From an uncultured Prevotella sp. (GTDB lineage Bacteria; Bacteroidota; Bacteroidia; Bacteroidales; Bacteroidaceae): DNA of 33,919 nt. Under the pieces are notes generated by a model. It was not told where the DNA came from. It searched no databases and saw only the letters and a program-made list of their open reading frames with translations. The DNA lies in the NCBI GenBank assembly GCA_900550035.1, contig URQS01000035.1, positions 1-33,919 on the forward strand, read 5' to 3'. The first letter of the stretch is position 1; every line of letters begins with the position of its first letter. Positions 17,244 to 25,460 of this stretch are shown here, in pieces. The position numbers and the translations under genes were made by a program.

Positions 17244-18272
17244 ATGGAATTTACAGCAGAACAAATCGCTAGTGTCATCGGTGGACGAGTAGAAGGTGAC
17301 AACAACGCCGCCGTACATACCTTTGCTAAGATAGAAGAAGGAGTTGAAGGAGCCATTTCGTTCCTCTCAAATCCCAAATACACTCACTACATTTACGACA
17401 CAAAATCATCCATTGTAATAATAAATGAGGATGTAGAGCTGGAAAAGCCAGTTGCTACAACACTCATACGTGTCAAGAATGCCTATGAAAGCATAGCCAA
17501 ACTTCTTCAGATATACGAGGCAAGCAAGCCTAAGAAGACTGGCATCGCTCCACAAGCCTACATTGCACCGACAGCAAAAGTCGGCAAGGATTGTTATGTA
17601 GGACCTTTTGCATGCATAGGCGAAAACACTGTTATTGGCGAGGGATGTCAAATCTATCCACATGCCGTTGTAGGTGATAACGTAAAAATTGGTTCTGGCT
17701 GTATTTTGTATCCTAATACAACAATCTATCAGGGTTGTAAATTGGGAAACAATGTCACTTTGCATGCAGGTAGCGTAATCGGTGCCGACGGCTTCGGATT
17801 CGCACCTAACGCCGATGGCTACGACAAGATTCCTCAGATAGGTATCGTCACTATAGAGGACAATGTAGAAATCGGAGCAAACACTTGCGTTGACCGTTCA
17901 ACAATGGGTTCAACCATTATTCGCAAGGGTGTGAAACTTGACAATCTTGTTCAGGTAGCTCACAATGTAGAAATCGGCGAGAATACAGTAATGTCTGCTC
18001 AGGTAGGTATTGCTGGCAGTACAAAGGTTGGCTCTTGGTGTATGTTTGGCGGTCAGGTAGGACTTGCCGGACACATCACAATTGGCGACAAGACTTTCCT
18101 CGGTGCACAATCAGGCGTACCAGGAAGCATTAAGGGCGGAGAGGAGCTTATCGGTACTCCTCCGATGAATCCACGTTCATACTTCAAGTCACAGGCGATT
18201 TTCCGTCGTCTGCCTGATATGTACAAAGACGTAGCCGACCTTAAAAAGGAAATAGAACAACTGAAAAAATAA
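17244..18272 (+). CDS. lpxD: UDP-3-O-acylglucosamine N-acyltransferase
   Basis: LpxD adds the second hydroxyacyl chain to UDP-glucosamine in lipid A synthesis. Its 342 residues contain the N-terminal uridine-binding domain (about 1-100, ISFLSNPKYTHYIYDT), then a left-handed beta-helix of hexapeptide repeats (about 105-305). The catalytic His is in VQVAHNVEIGENTVM, and GADGFGFAPN is a family hallmark. A C-terminal helix (PDMYKDVADLKKEIEQLKK) completes the trimer. lpxC/fabZ follows after only 6 bp. The order lpxD-lpxC/fabZ-lpxA is typical of Bacteroidota. Confidence 0.97.
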   Translation: MEFTAEQIASVIGGRVEGDNNAAVHTFAKIEEGVEGAISFLSNPKYTHYIYDTKSSIVIINEDVELEKPVATTLIRVKNAYESIAKLLQIYEASKPKKTGIAPQAYIAPTAKVGKDCYVGPFACIGENTVIGEGCQIYPHAVVGDNVKIGSGCILYPNTTIYQGCKLGNNVTLHAGSVIGADGFGFAPNADGYDKIPQIGIVTIEDNVEIGANTCVDRSTMGSTIIRKGVKLDNLVQVAHNVEIGENTVMSAQVGIAGSTKVGSWCMFGGQVGLAGHITIGDKTFLGAQSGVPGSIKGGEELIGTPPMNPRSYFKSQAIFRRLPDMYKDVADLKKEIEQLKK

Positions 18273-18278
18273 TAATAT

Positions 18279-19667
18279 ATGTCATCAAAACAGAAGACAC
18301 TAAAGGGCAGTTTCTCCCTGTGCGGCAAAGGACTCCACACAGGTTTGAGCCTTACCGTTACATTCAATCCTGCTCCAGAGAACACCGGATACAAGATACA
18401 ACGAATTGACCTTGACGGAATGCCAACCATTCAGGCTATTGCCGAAAATGTAGTAGACACACAGCGCGGCACCGTTCTGGGCAAGGACGATGTACGTGTA
18501 TCAACCATCGAGCATGGAATGTCGGCACTCTACGCTATGGGTATTGACAACTGTCTTATCCAAGTAAATGGTCCCGAGTTCCCTATTCTTGACGGTAGTG
18601 CTGCATTGTACGTTCAGAAAATCAATGAAATTGGTGTCGAGGAACAGAATGCGCCAAAGGACTGGTATGTAATCCGTCATAAGATAGAGGTGAAAGACGA
18701 AGAGACTGGTTCTTGCATCACTATCCTGCCTGATGAGGGATTCTCACTCACAGCAATGTGCTCATTCAATTCGAAGTTCATCAATTCTCAGTTTGCTACA
18801 CTTGACTGCGTTGAGAAATTTGCTGAAGAGATTGCCCCTGCACGTACATTTGTCTTCGTTCGTGACATCGAGCCTCTGCTCAAGGCCAACCTTATTAAGG
18901 GTGGCGACTTGGACAATGCAATCGTTATCTACGAGAAGCAGACCACACAGGAGCGTCTTGATTCATTGGCCGACATGCTTAAGGTAGAACGTCGTGATGC
19001 AAACGAATTGGGCTACATACAGCACAAGCCTCTTGTATGGGAAAATGAGTGTACACGCCACAAGTTGCTCGACATCATTGGCGACATGGCACTTATCGGC
19101 AAGCCTATCAAGGGACGCATCATTGCCACACGCCCAGGTCATACAATCAACAATAAGTTTGCCCGCCAGATGCGCCGTGAGATTCGTAAGCACGAGATAC
19201 AAGCTCCTATATACGATCCCAACGAGACTCCGGTAATGGACAACATCAGAATACGTGAGCTTCTGCCCCACCGTTATCCTATGCAGCTCGTTGACAAGGT
19301 TGTAGCTCTTGGTGCAACAAGTATTGTTGGTGTAAAGAACGTTACAGCCAATGAGCCGTTCTTCACAGGTCACTTTCCACAAGAGCCTGTAATGCCTGGA
19401 GTGCTTCAAATTGAGGCTATGGCACAATGTGGCGGTCTGCTCGTACTCAACACACTTGAGGAGCCAGAGCGTTGGTCTACATATTTCATGAAGATTGACG
19501 ACGTAAAATTCCGCCAGAAGGTAGTTCCAGGAGACACATTGCTCTTCAAGGTTGACTTGCTTTCACCATTACGCCATGGCATTTCATCAATGAAAGGCTA
19601 TGTATTTGTAGGCGACCATGTAGTATCAGAAGCCACATTTACAGCTCAGATTGTTAAGAATAAATAG
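18279..19667 (+). CDS. lpxC/fabZ: bifunctional UDP-3-O-acyl-GlcNAc deacetylase / 3-hydroxyacyl-ACP dehydratase
   Basis: This is a natural fusion. Residues about 1-300 are LpxC, the zinc deacetylase committing UDP-GlcNAc to lipid A: GKGLHTG near 16-22, STIEHGMSAL with zinc ligand His79, and RHKLLDIIGDMAL with the other His and Asp ligands. Residues about 315-462 are FabZ, which dehydrates 3-hydroxyacyl-ACP: LLPHRYPMQLVDKV, then FFTGHFPQEPVMPGVLQIEAMAQ (split across the active site) with catalytic His and Glu. The fusion joins two enzymes that compete for the 3-hydroxyacyl-ACP pool, and is known as a feature of Bacteroidota. It lies 6 bp after lpxD and 24 bp before lpxA. Confidence 0.97.
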   Translation: MSSKQKTLKGSFSLCGKGLHTGLSLTVTFNPAPENTGYKIQRIDLDGMPTIQAIAENVVDTQRGTVLGKDDVRVSTIEHGMSALYAMGIDNCLIQVNGPEFPILDGSAALYVQKINEIGVEEQNAPKDWYVIRHKIEVKDEETGSCITILPDEGFSLTAMCSFNSKFINSQFATLDCVEKFAEEIAPARTFVFVRDIEPLLKANLIKGGDLDNAIVIYEKQTTQERLDSLADMLKVERRDANELGYIQHKPLVWENECTRHKLLDIIGDMALIGKPIKGRIIATRPGHTINNKFARQMRREIRKHEIQAPIYDPNETPVMDNIRIRELLPHRYPMQLVDKVVALGATSIVGVKNVTANEPFFTGHFPQEPVMPGVLQIEAMAQCGGLLVLNTLEEPERWSTYFMKIDDVKFRQKVVPGDTLLFKVDLLSPLRHGISSMKGYVFVGDHVVSEATFTAQIVKNK

Positions 19668-19691
19668 AATTCAATTCAAAAAAACTTCAAG

Positions 19692-20462
19692 ATGAATCAG
19701 ATAAGCCCCTTAGCATACGTCCATCCCGAAGCAAAGCTCGGCGACAATAATATCATTGGCCCATTCTGCTACATTGACCGCAATGTTGAAATTGGCGACA
19801 ACAATGTAATGCAAAACAGTGTGACCATTCATGTAGGAGCACGTATCGGAAACGGTAATGAGATTTTTCCAGGTGCAAGCATCTCTACCAAACCTCAGGA
19901 TTTGAAATTCAGAGGCGAGGAAACCATCTGCCGAGTTGGCGACAATAACAGTATCCGTGAGAATGTAACCATATCACGTGGCACAGCCTCAAGAGGCGAG
20001 ACTGTTGTTGGTTCAAACAATCTGCTTATGGAGTGTGTACACGTAGCACATGACTGCGTTCTCGGTAGCGGCCTGATTATTGGCAACTCTACCAAACTTG
20101 CTGGCGAGGTTGTAGTTGACGACAATGCTATTATTTCTGCAAATGTTCTTTGTCACCAGTTCTGCCGAATCGGTGGTTATGTGATGATTCAGGGTGGATG
20201 CCGATTCAGCCAGGACATTCCTCCATTTATCATTGCAGGTAAGGAACCGACTAAATATTGCGGATTGAATCTAGTTGGACTCCGCCGTCGCGGATTCTCT
20301 AACGAGAAGATTGACCTTATCCACAATGCCTACCGCAAATTATACTCTAAGGGTATAATGTCTGAGGGCATTCAAGAGATAAAGAACGAACTTGAGATTA
20401 CTAAGGAAGTTCAATACATTATTGATTTCGTAGAGTCTTCAAAGAGAGGTATTATACGTTAA
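19692..20462 (+). CDS. lpxA: acyl-ACP--UDP-N-acetylglucosamine O-acyltransferase
   Basis: LpxA catalyses the first, reversible acylation of UDP-GlcNAc in lipid A synthesis. The 256-residue product is a left-handed beta-helix of hexapeptide repeats (HPEAKLGDNNIIGPFCYI onward to about 190), with catalytic His in ECVHVAHDCVLG and the conserved ISTKPQDLKF segment. A C-terminal helical domain follows (GLRRRGFSNEKIDLIHNAYR). It ends the lpxD-lpxC/fabZ-lpxA unit before the hairpin at 20480-20523. Confidence 0.97.
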   Translation: MNQISPLAYVHPEAKLGDNNIIGPFCYIDRNVEIGDNNVMQNSVTIHVGARIGNGNEIFPGASISTKPQDLKFRGEETICRVGDNNSIRENVTISRGTASRGETVVGSNNLLMECVHVAHDCVLGSGLIIGNSTKLAGEVVVDDNAIISANVLCHQFCRIGGYVMIQGGCRFSQDIPPFIIAGKEPTKYCGLNLVGLRRRGFSNEKIDLIHNAYRKLYSKGIMSEGIQEIKNELEITKEVQYIIDFVESSKRGIIR

Positions 20463-20479
20463 AACGTATTTAAAATAAA

Positions 20480-20530
20480 GGGAGCTAAGTAGAGTACAAA
20501 AGACATTTGTCTACTTAACTCCCATTTTTA
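20480..20530 (+). terminator. intrinsic terminator after lpxA
   Basis: GGGAGCTAAGTAGA (20480-20493) pairs with TCTACTTAACTCCC (20510-20523) with a single C-A mismatch, and is followed by ATTTTTAT. It separates the lipid A genes from miaA. Confidence 0.8.
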
Positions 20531-20549
20531 TATTCACATTAAGACAATA

Positions 20550-21458
20550 ATGAGCAAGAAACTTATTGTTATTGTAGGCCCCACCGGTGTAGGAAAGACT
20601 GAATTATGTTTGCAAATTGCCGAACATCTCAACATTCCTATTATCAATGCCGATTCGCGTCAGATATTCAGCGAAATTCCAATCGGAACGGCAGCCCCAA
20701 CCTTTGAACAACAGAAGCGTGTAAAACATTATTTTGTCGGTAATCATCATCTTGACGATTATTATAGCGCTTCGTTATTTGAAGGAGATGTAATGCATCT
20801 GCTCACCGACAATCTCTTTAACACCTCTGATGTAGCGCTTATGAGCGGTGGTTCGATGATGTACATTGACGCTGTGTGCAATGGTATTGACGACATTCCT
20901 ACCATTGACGACAAGACACGTGAATGGATGAAGCAACGATTGAAGACAGAAGGTTTGCCAGCGCTTGTAGACGAACTTAAGGTATTGGACCTTGAGCATT
21001 GGAAGATTGTCGACCGCAACAACCCACGCCGTGTAGTGCATGCTCTCGAAATATGTCACATGACAGGTAAGACCTACACATCATTCAGACAAAACACCAA
21101 GAAGCAACGTCCTTTCGACATAATAAAGATTGGACTGAATCGCGACCGTGAGGAATTGTACAAACGTATAAATGCGCGTGTACTGCAGATGTTCGACGAA
21201 GGACTCGCCGATGAAGCCCTTGCGGTATACGACAAGCGAAGTTTGAACTCTCTGAACACTGTCGGATATAAAGAGACATTCGAATATCTTGACGGACTTA
21301 TCACAATGAACCAATGTATATTCAACATACAAAGCAACAGCCGTCGCTACTGCCGCAAACAGCAAACTTGGTTCAAGCGAGACAAGAATATAATGTGGTT
21401 CCATCCCGACAACATTAAAGAAATCATAAATTATATAGACAAGCAACTGATAGATTAA
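20550..21458 (+). CDS. miaA: tRNA dimethylallyltransferase
   Basis: MiaA transfers a dimethylallyl group from DMAPP to A37 of tRNAs reading codons that begin with U. The 302-residue product has the P-loop GPTGVGKTEL at 9-18, the substrate loop INADSRQIFSEIPIGTAAP near 33-51, MSGGSMMYIDAVCNGIDDIP near 100, and NNPRRVVHALEI (ordered as in the family), ending with the RRYCRKQQTWFKRD tRNA-contacting segment. It starts 20 bp after the lpxA terminator. A separate -7 box follows it, so it is probably a single-gene unit. Confidence 0.95.
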   Translation: MSKKLIVIVGPTGVGKTELCLQIAEHLNIPIINADSRQIFSEIPIGTAAPTFEQQKRVKHYFVGNHHLDDYYSASLFEGDVMHLLTDNLFNTSDVALMSGGSMMYIDAVCNGIDDIPTIDDKTREWMKQRLKTEGLPALVDELKVLDLEHWKIVDRNNPRRVVHALEICHMTGKTYTSFRQNTKKQRPFDIIKIGLNRDREELYKRINARVLQMFDEGLADEALAVYDKRSLNSLNTVGYKETFEYLDGLITMNQCIFNIQSNSRRYCRKQQTWFKRDKNIMWFHPDNIKEIINYIDKQLID

Positions 21459-21468
21459 ACAATTTTCG

Positions 21469-21476
21469 TACATTTG
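21469..21476 (+). promoter_or_regulatory. -7 element upstream of the class A PBP gene
   Basis: TACATTTG matches TAnnTTTG and lies 45 bases before the ATG at 21521. The -33 region overlaps the end of miaA and has no clear TTTG. Confidence 0.4.
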
Positions 21477-21520
21477 CAGGATAATATACCAAGATTAGCA
21501 AACAAAATTATCATTTTAAG

Positions 21521-24010
21521 ATGAAAAAAATAAAAGACATTCTCATCTGGTGTATGCGCAAAATCAAGGCATTTTGGCCTTGGTATCGCAATTTGTACAA
21601 AGGCAAAGCGTGGTACACCAAGACTCTTGTAGGATTTGCATCCTGCATAGTAGCGTTTTTCATCTACCTTGGCATGGTAGACACTAACTTCTTGTGGTTG
21701 TTTGGCAAATCGCCAGGTTTTCATACTATCATGAATCCTGAGACACATGAAGCATCTGAGATTTACAGTGCTGACGGTGTAATGATTGGTAAATACTTCA
21801 ACGAAAATCGAACACCCGTAAAATACGAAGAAGTCAATCCTGCTTTTTGGAAAGCTCTTATCGCAACTGAGGACGAACGATTCTATAGCCATCACGGCAT
21901 TGACTATCCGGGACTTGTAGGAGCTGTGAAGGATGCTGTTCTGCATCACGATGCTCGTGGAGCATCGACCATTACTCAGCAGTTGGCAAAGAACATGTTC
22001 CGTGTGCGCACCGACTATTCTACCGGATTGCTTGGCAAGATACCAGGTGTTCGCATGCTCATCATGAAGTCAAAGGAATGGATTATTGCTACAAAGTTGG
22101 AATTGACACACGACAAGAAGGACATTATTACGATGTATGCCAACACTGTCGACTTCGGTTCTAACGCATTTGGAATAAAGACAGCTTCAAAGACCTACTT
22201 CAACTGCACGCCCAAGGACCTCACCACCGACCAGGCTGCTATACTTGTAGGAATGCTCAAGGCTACCACCTATTATAATCCTATCTCGCATCCCGAGAAC
22301 TCGCTGCGTCGACGCAACATCGTACTCAGCAACATGCTGAAACATGGCGACTTGACACGCGACGAATACGATGAAATGAGCCAGAACCCAATAAAGCTCA
22401 ACTACAGCGTGGAGAGCAACTACGACGGTCAGGCACTCTACTTCCGAGAGGCTGTCTCAGCAGAACTCAAGGACTGGTGCCGCGAAAACGGATACGACCT
22501 CTACAGCTCAGGCTTGAAGATTTATACCACCATCGACTCGCGTATGCAGAGGTACGCAGAGGAAGCTGCTGCCAAACAAATGAAGCAGATTCAGCGCAAC
22601 TTCAACAACCATTGGGGCAATCAAGAGCCATGGCAGGACGAGAATCATAACGTCATCCCTAACTTCATTGAAGGAATCGCCCAGAAGCAACCAGTTTACA
22701 AGAATCTTCTGGCACGCTTCCCAAACAACCCCGACTCTATCCAGTACTATCTCAACCGTCCGCATAAGGTAAAGCTGTTCGACTACGAGCATGGTACTAT
22801 TGAGAGGGAGATGTCGACGATGGACTCTATCCGCTACATGGTTCACTTCATGCACTGTGCATTCGTGGCAATGGAGCCTAAGACAGGCGATGTGAAAGCA
22901 TGGGTAGGCGACATCGACTTCAAGTCGTGGAAGTACGACAAGGTTACTGCTATGCGCCAGCCCGGTTCAACATTCAAGCTGTTTGTCTACACCGAGGCGA
23001 TGAACCAGGGACTGACCCCTTGCGACAAGCGTCGCGACGAATACATCTCAATGCAGGTATATGACAAAAAAGCAGGAACAGAAGTAACATGGACACCGAC
23101 CAATGCCAACGGTTCGTTCTCAGGCGATTCAATTCCGCTGAAGGGTGCATTTGCACGAAGCATCAACTCTATTGCTGTTCGACTCGGACAGGAAATGGGC
23201 GTTACACGTATAGCCGAGACCGCCCACAAGATGGGTATTGAGAGTCCACTCGACGAAACTCCGTCACTCACACTTGGATCAAGCGACGTGACGCTGCTGG
23301 AATTGGCTAACGCATACTCTACTGTAGCCAACGACGGCAAGTACATCAAGCGCCGACTCGTAATACGTATTATCGACCGCAATGGCAAGGAGATTTATGG
23401 GCCATCTGTCAGCGAAGAGCAGGTAATACCATACAGAAGTGCATACCTCATGCAGCAACTGCTCATGAGTGGATTGCGTGAGCCTGGTGGCACTTCTATG
23501 AGCCTCAATGGTTATGTAGGACAATACCGCGACACAGATTGGGGAGGCAAGACAGGTACTTCAAACAACCACTCCGACGCCTGGTTTATGGGTGTTAGCC
23601 CTAACCTTGTAGTAGGAGCATGGGTAGGCGGCGAGTACCGCTGCATCCACTTCCGCACAGGAGCCTTAGGTCAAGGTTCGCGTACAGCACTGCCAATCTG
23701 CGGCTACTTCCTTGATGCCGTGCTGAAGGATCCTGCATTTAGTAAGTATCGTGCAAAGTTTGGGAAACCCAAGGACGAAAGCATCACTTCGTCGATGTAC
23801 AACTGCTCAAGTTATGTGCCACGCGCTAAAGCTGACACATCATTCAACGACAGTATAAAGGTTGAAGAAGAAATCGTACTCGACGAGGACGGTAATCCAG
23901 TAGAGCGTCAGTTGCCACTCTCAAGCAATAAGGAGCAGCAACCTGCCGATCAGCAACAAAAGGAACACAAGACCCCGAAAGAACAACCCGTAAGTCTTGA
24001 TAACTTATAA
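21521..24010 (+). CDS. penicillin-binding protein 1A (transglycosylase/transpeptidase)
   Basis: This class A PBP polymerises and cross-links peptidoglycan. After a short basic cytoplasmic part, one membrane helix (about 34-52, TLVGFASCIVAFFIYLGM) anchors it. The GT51 domain shows ATEDERFYSHHG at 115-126 and GASTITQQLAKN at 147-158. The transpeptidase has S483-T-F-K486 in QPGSTFKLF, SINSIA as the SxN motif, and KTGTS starting at Lys677. The last about 50 residues are polar, Gln/Lys-rich and probably disordered (QQPADQQQKEHKTPKEQ). At 829 residues it is normal for Bacteroidota PBP1A-type proteins. It is monocistronic and ends in the convergent region 24011-24162. Confidence 0.95.
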   Translation: MKKIKDILIWCMRKIKAFWPWYRNLYKGKAWYTKTLVGFASCIVAFFIYLGMVDTNFLWLFGKSPGFHTIMNPETHEASEIYSADGVMIGKYFNENRTPVKYEEVNPAFWKALIATEDERFYSHHGIDYPGLVGAVKDAVLHHDARGASTITQQLAKNMFRVRTDYSTGLLGKIPGVRMLIMKSKEWIIATKLELTHDKKDIITMYANTVDFGSNAFGIKTASKTYFNCTPKDLTTDQAAILVGMLKATTYYNPISHPENSLRRRNIVLSNMLKHGDLTRDEYDEMSQNPIKLNYSVESNYDGQALYFREAVSAELKDWCRENGYDLYSSGLKIYTTIDSRMQRYAEEAAAKQMKQIQRNFNNHWGNQEPWQDENHNVIPNFIEGIAQKQPVYKNLLARFPNNPDSIQYYLNRPHKVKLFDYEHGTIEREMSTMDSIRYMVHFMHCAFVAMEPKTGDVKAWVGDIDFKSWKYDKVTAMRQPGSTFKLFVYTEAMNQGLTPCDKRRDEYISMQVYDKKAGTEVTWTPTNANGSFSGDSIPLKGAFARSINSIAVRLGQEMGVTRIAETAHKMGIESPLDETPSLTLGSSDVTLLELANAYSTVANDGKYIKRRLVIRIIDRNGKEIYGPSVSEEQVIPYRSAYLMQQLLMSGLREPGGTSMSLNGYVGQYRDTDWGGKTGTSNNHSDAWFMGVSPNLVVGAWVGGEYRCIHFRTGALGQGSRTALPICGYFLDAVLKDPAFSKYRAKFGKPKDESITSSMYNCSSYVPRAKADTSFNDSIKVEEEIVLDEDGNPVERQLPLSSNKEQQPADQQQKEHKTPKEQPVSLDNL

Positions 24011-24027
24011 AAGTTGAGAATTTAGAT

Positions 24028-24104
24028 TTGAGAGTTGAAAGTTATGATTACATTTGATATAATTTTATTATCAAAATCAACATATCATAACTTTCAACTC
24101 TCAA
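24028..24104. terminator. bidirectional terminator between convergent genes
   Basis: A perfect 21-bp inverted repeat (24028-24048 with 24084-24104) is separated by 35 A/T-rich bases. It lies between the PBP gene (+) and the TPR gene (-). The arms are made of the same CAACT/AGTTG words as the repeats that follow. Confidence 0.6.
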
Positions 24105-24170
24105 CTTTAAATTTTAACTCTCAACTCCCAATTCTCAACTATCAATTTTTAACTCTCTGCTCTCAATTAT
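24091..24170. repeat. degenerate CAACTCT-type tandem repeats
   Basis: The stretch is built from loose repeats of CTCAACT, ATCAATT and TTAACTCTC spaced by about 10-18 bases. Pyrimidine-rich CAACT or close variants occur about eight times, and some overlap the right arm of the hairpin. It continues to the stop codon of the TPR gene. Confidence 0.5.
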
Positions 24171-25371
24171 TTTTCAAGAGTTTGTCAATCTCTTCAAACT
24201 CGCGTCCCATATTCAAGTTGAGATAGATAGTATACAGAGGGACTCCCCATTTAGCTTTTTCGTTAGGAGCAAGTTTTCTGTACTCCTGCATATACGGCAG
24301 ACACTTTCTGTAAAGCGTCTTCAGTTTCTGTGTCTTCTCCTTACTGTGCCTCATCGTACCTTCAATGTAAGTAGCTTGATTGAAGTAAGCCAAACCAGCA
24401 TTCAGGTACACATCAGCGAAAGTCTTGTCTTTTTCAATCACCTTGTCGCAAATGCTTACACATTCGTCAAAATTCTGATTGGCAAGCAACACGGTAGATT
24501 TGGCAAACAACGGCACCACACTTGCAGTATCAGCCTTTATAGCGTCATCGCACAATGCAATTGCAGTTTTATACTTACCTGTCTTGTAGTAGTGGTCAAA
24601 CAGATGCGAGAAGAAATACTTAGATTGTGGATAGCGTGCAAAACCACTCTCAAGCACCTCAACGAATTTGGCGGCATCAGCCTTCTTGCGATACGTTTCA
24701 GCAATATACTGATAAGTCATCTCCAGTCTTATCGTATCAGTCTGGGCAATGTTCGAGTAGTTCAATGTTCTCTCAGCATCATTAAGCTTATACCCACAAT
24801 ACACAGTATAGAAGCCTGCCGTTGCTATCTTCTTGTCTTTGTTCTGATAGTCGTACGACGTGAAGATAGGCTGACTCGCGCAGTCAATATAAGAGGCAAA
24901 CAGACTATAAGCATTCTTAAAATCGTTCTTGCCTACGAAGTACAATCCACCATTATACAAGTTACCCCTCAGTTGATTGAGATATTCTGCGTTACGCTTA
25001 CGATACTTCATCTTAGCAGGTCGTCCCCCATTCAGATTCCATTCCACCGAATCGAGTCCTTCCAATACGCCAAACATCCTGTAGGCTGCAAGGAAGAGTT
25101 TTGATGTATCCGCCTTTTGTTTCAGATACATCTGTTCGTTTACCGTTTCATACTGTTTTCTGACAGCTTCAAAAAGCACGAGCCAAATCTTCTCATTGGC
25201 TTTGTTGGTAGAATCGGCAAGCAGCTTGCGCATTGAAGCCTCAGCCTCCACCAACGATTTTCCGGCCTTGACATCATCCTTTGCCTTCGATATTTCTTTC
25301 TTCTGTGCACAGACAGTCAGAGGCATACCGAGGCAGAAAGCCAAAACCATAAACAATAATTTCCTGAACAT
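24163..25371 (-). CDS. exported TPR-repeat protein (second of two paralogues)
   Basis: From the ATG at 25371 the protein begins with a signal peptide (MFRKLLFMVLAFCLGMPLTVCAQ), so it is periplasmic or outer-membrane associated. The remaining about 380 residues are helical, with TPR-like pairs clearest at about 250-350 (KTGKYKTAIALCDDAIKAD, QNFDECVSICDKVIEKD, ADVYLNAGLAYFNQA). The longer open frame to 25425 only reads through the terminator hairpin at 25396-25437 and is rejected. It resembles the upstream gene in layout and in segments such as NLYNGG...DFKNAYSLFASYID. Partner and function unknown. It is third in the gyrA direction, but a terminator lies before it. Confidence 0.82.
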   Translation of the reverse strand: MFRKLLFMVLAFCLGMPLTVCAQKKEISKAKDDVKAGKSLVEAEASMRKLLADSTNKANEKIWLVLFEAVRKQYETVNEQMYLKQKADTSKLFLAAYRMFGVLEGLDSVEWNLNGGRPAKMKYRKRNAEYLNQLRGNLYNGGLYFVGKNDFKNAYSLFASYIDCASQPIFTSYDYQNKDKKIATAGFYTVYCGYKLNDAERTLNYSNIAQTDTIRLEMTYQYIAETYRKKADAAKFVEVLESGFARYPQSKYFFSHLFDHYYKTGKYKTAIALCDDAIKADTASVVPLFAKSTVLLANQNFDECVSICDKVIEKDKTFADVYLNAGLAYFNQATYIEGTMRHSKEKTQKLKTLYRKCLPYMQEYRKLAPNEKAKWGVPLYTIYLNLNMGREFEEIDKLLKNN

Positions 25372-25384
25372 ATCCCTACTATAT

Positions 25385-25437
25385 AAAAAATGAAAAGGTG
25401 CGCAATCATGTCTTTCACAGAACATGGTGGCGCACCT
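25385..25437 (-). terminator. intrinsic terminator downstream of the first TPR gene
   Basis: Read on the minus strand, AGGTGCGC (25430-25437) pairs with GCGCACCT (25396-25403). An inner ACATG/CATGT-type stem continues it, and a T-rich tail (TTTTCATTTTTTATAT) follows. It is the expected end of gyrA-TPR transcripts, about 25 bp after the stop at 25461. The downstream TPR gene would depend on readthrough or its own promoter. Confidence 0.75.
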
Positions 25438-25460
25438 GATTTTGTTGAAGCTGTTACAAT

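Noticed and set aside
25372..25425. N-terminal extension of the second TPR protein
   Set aside because: The 18 extra codons read through the terminator hairpin at 25396-25437, and the signal peptide begins at the ATG at 25371.
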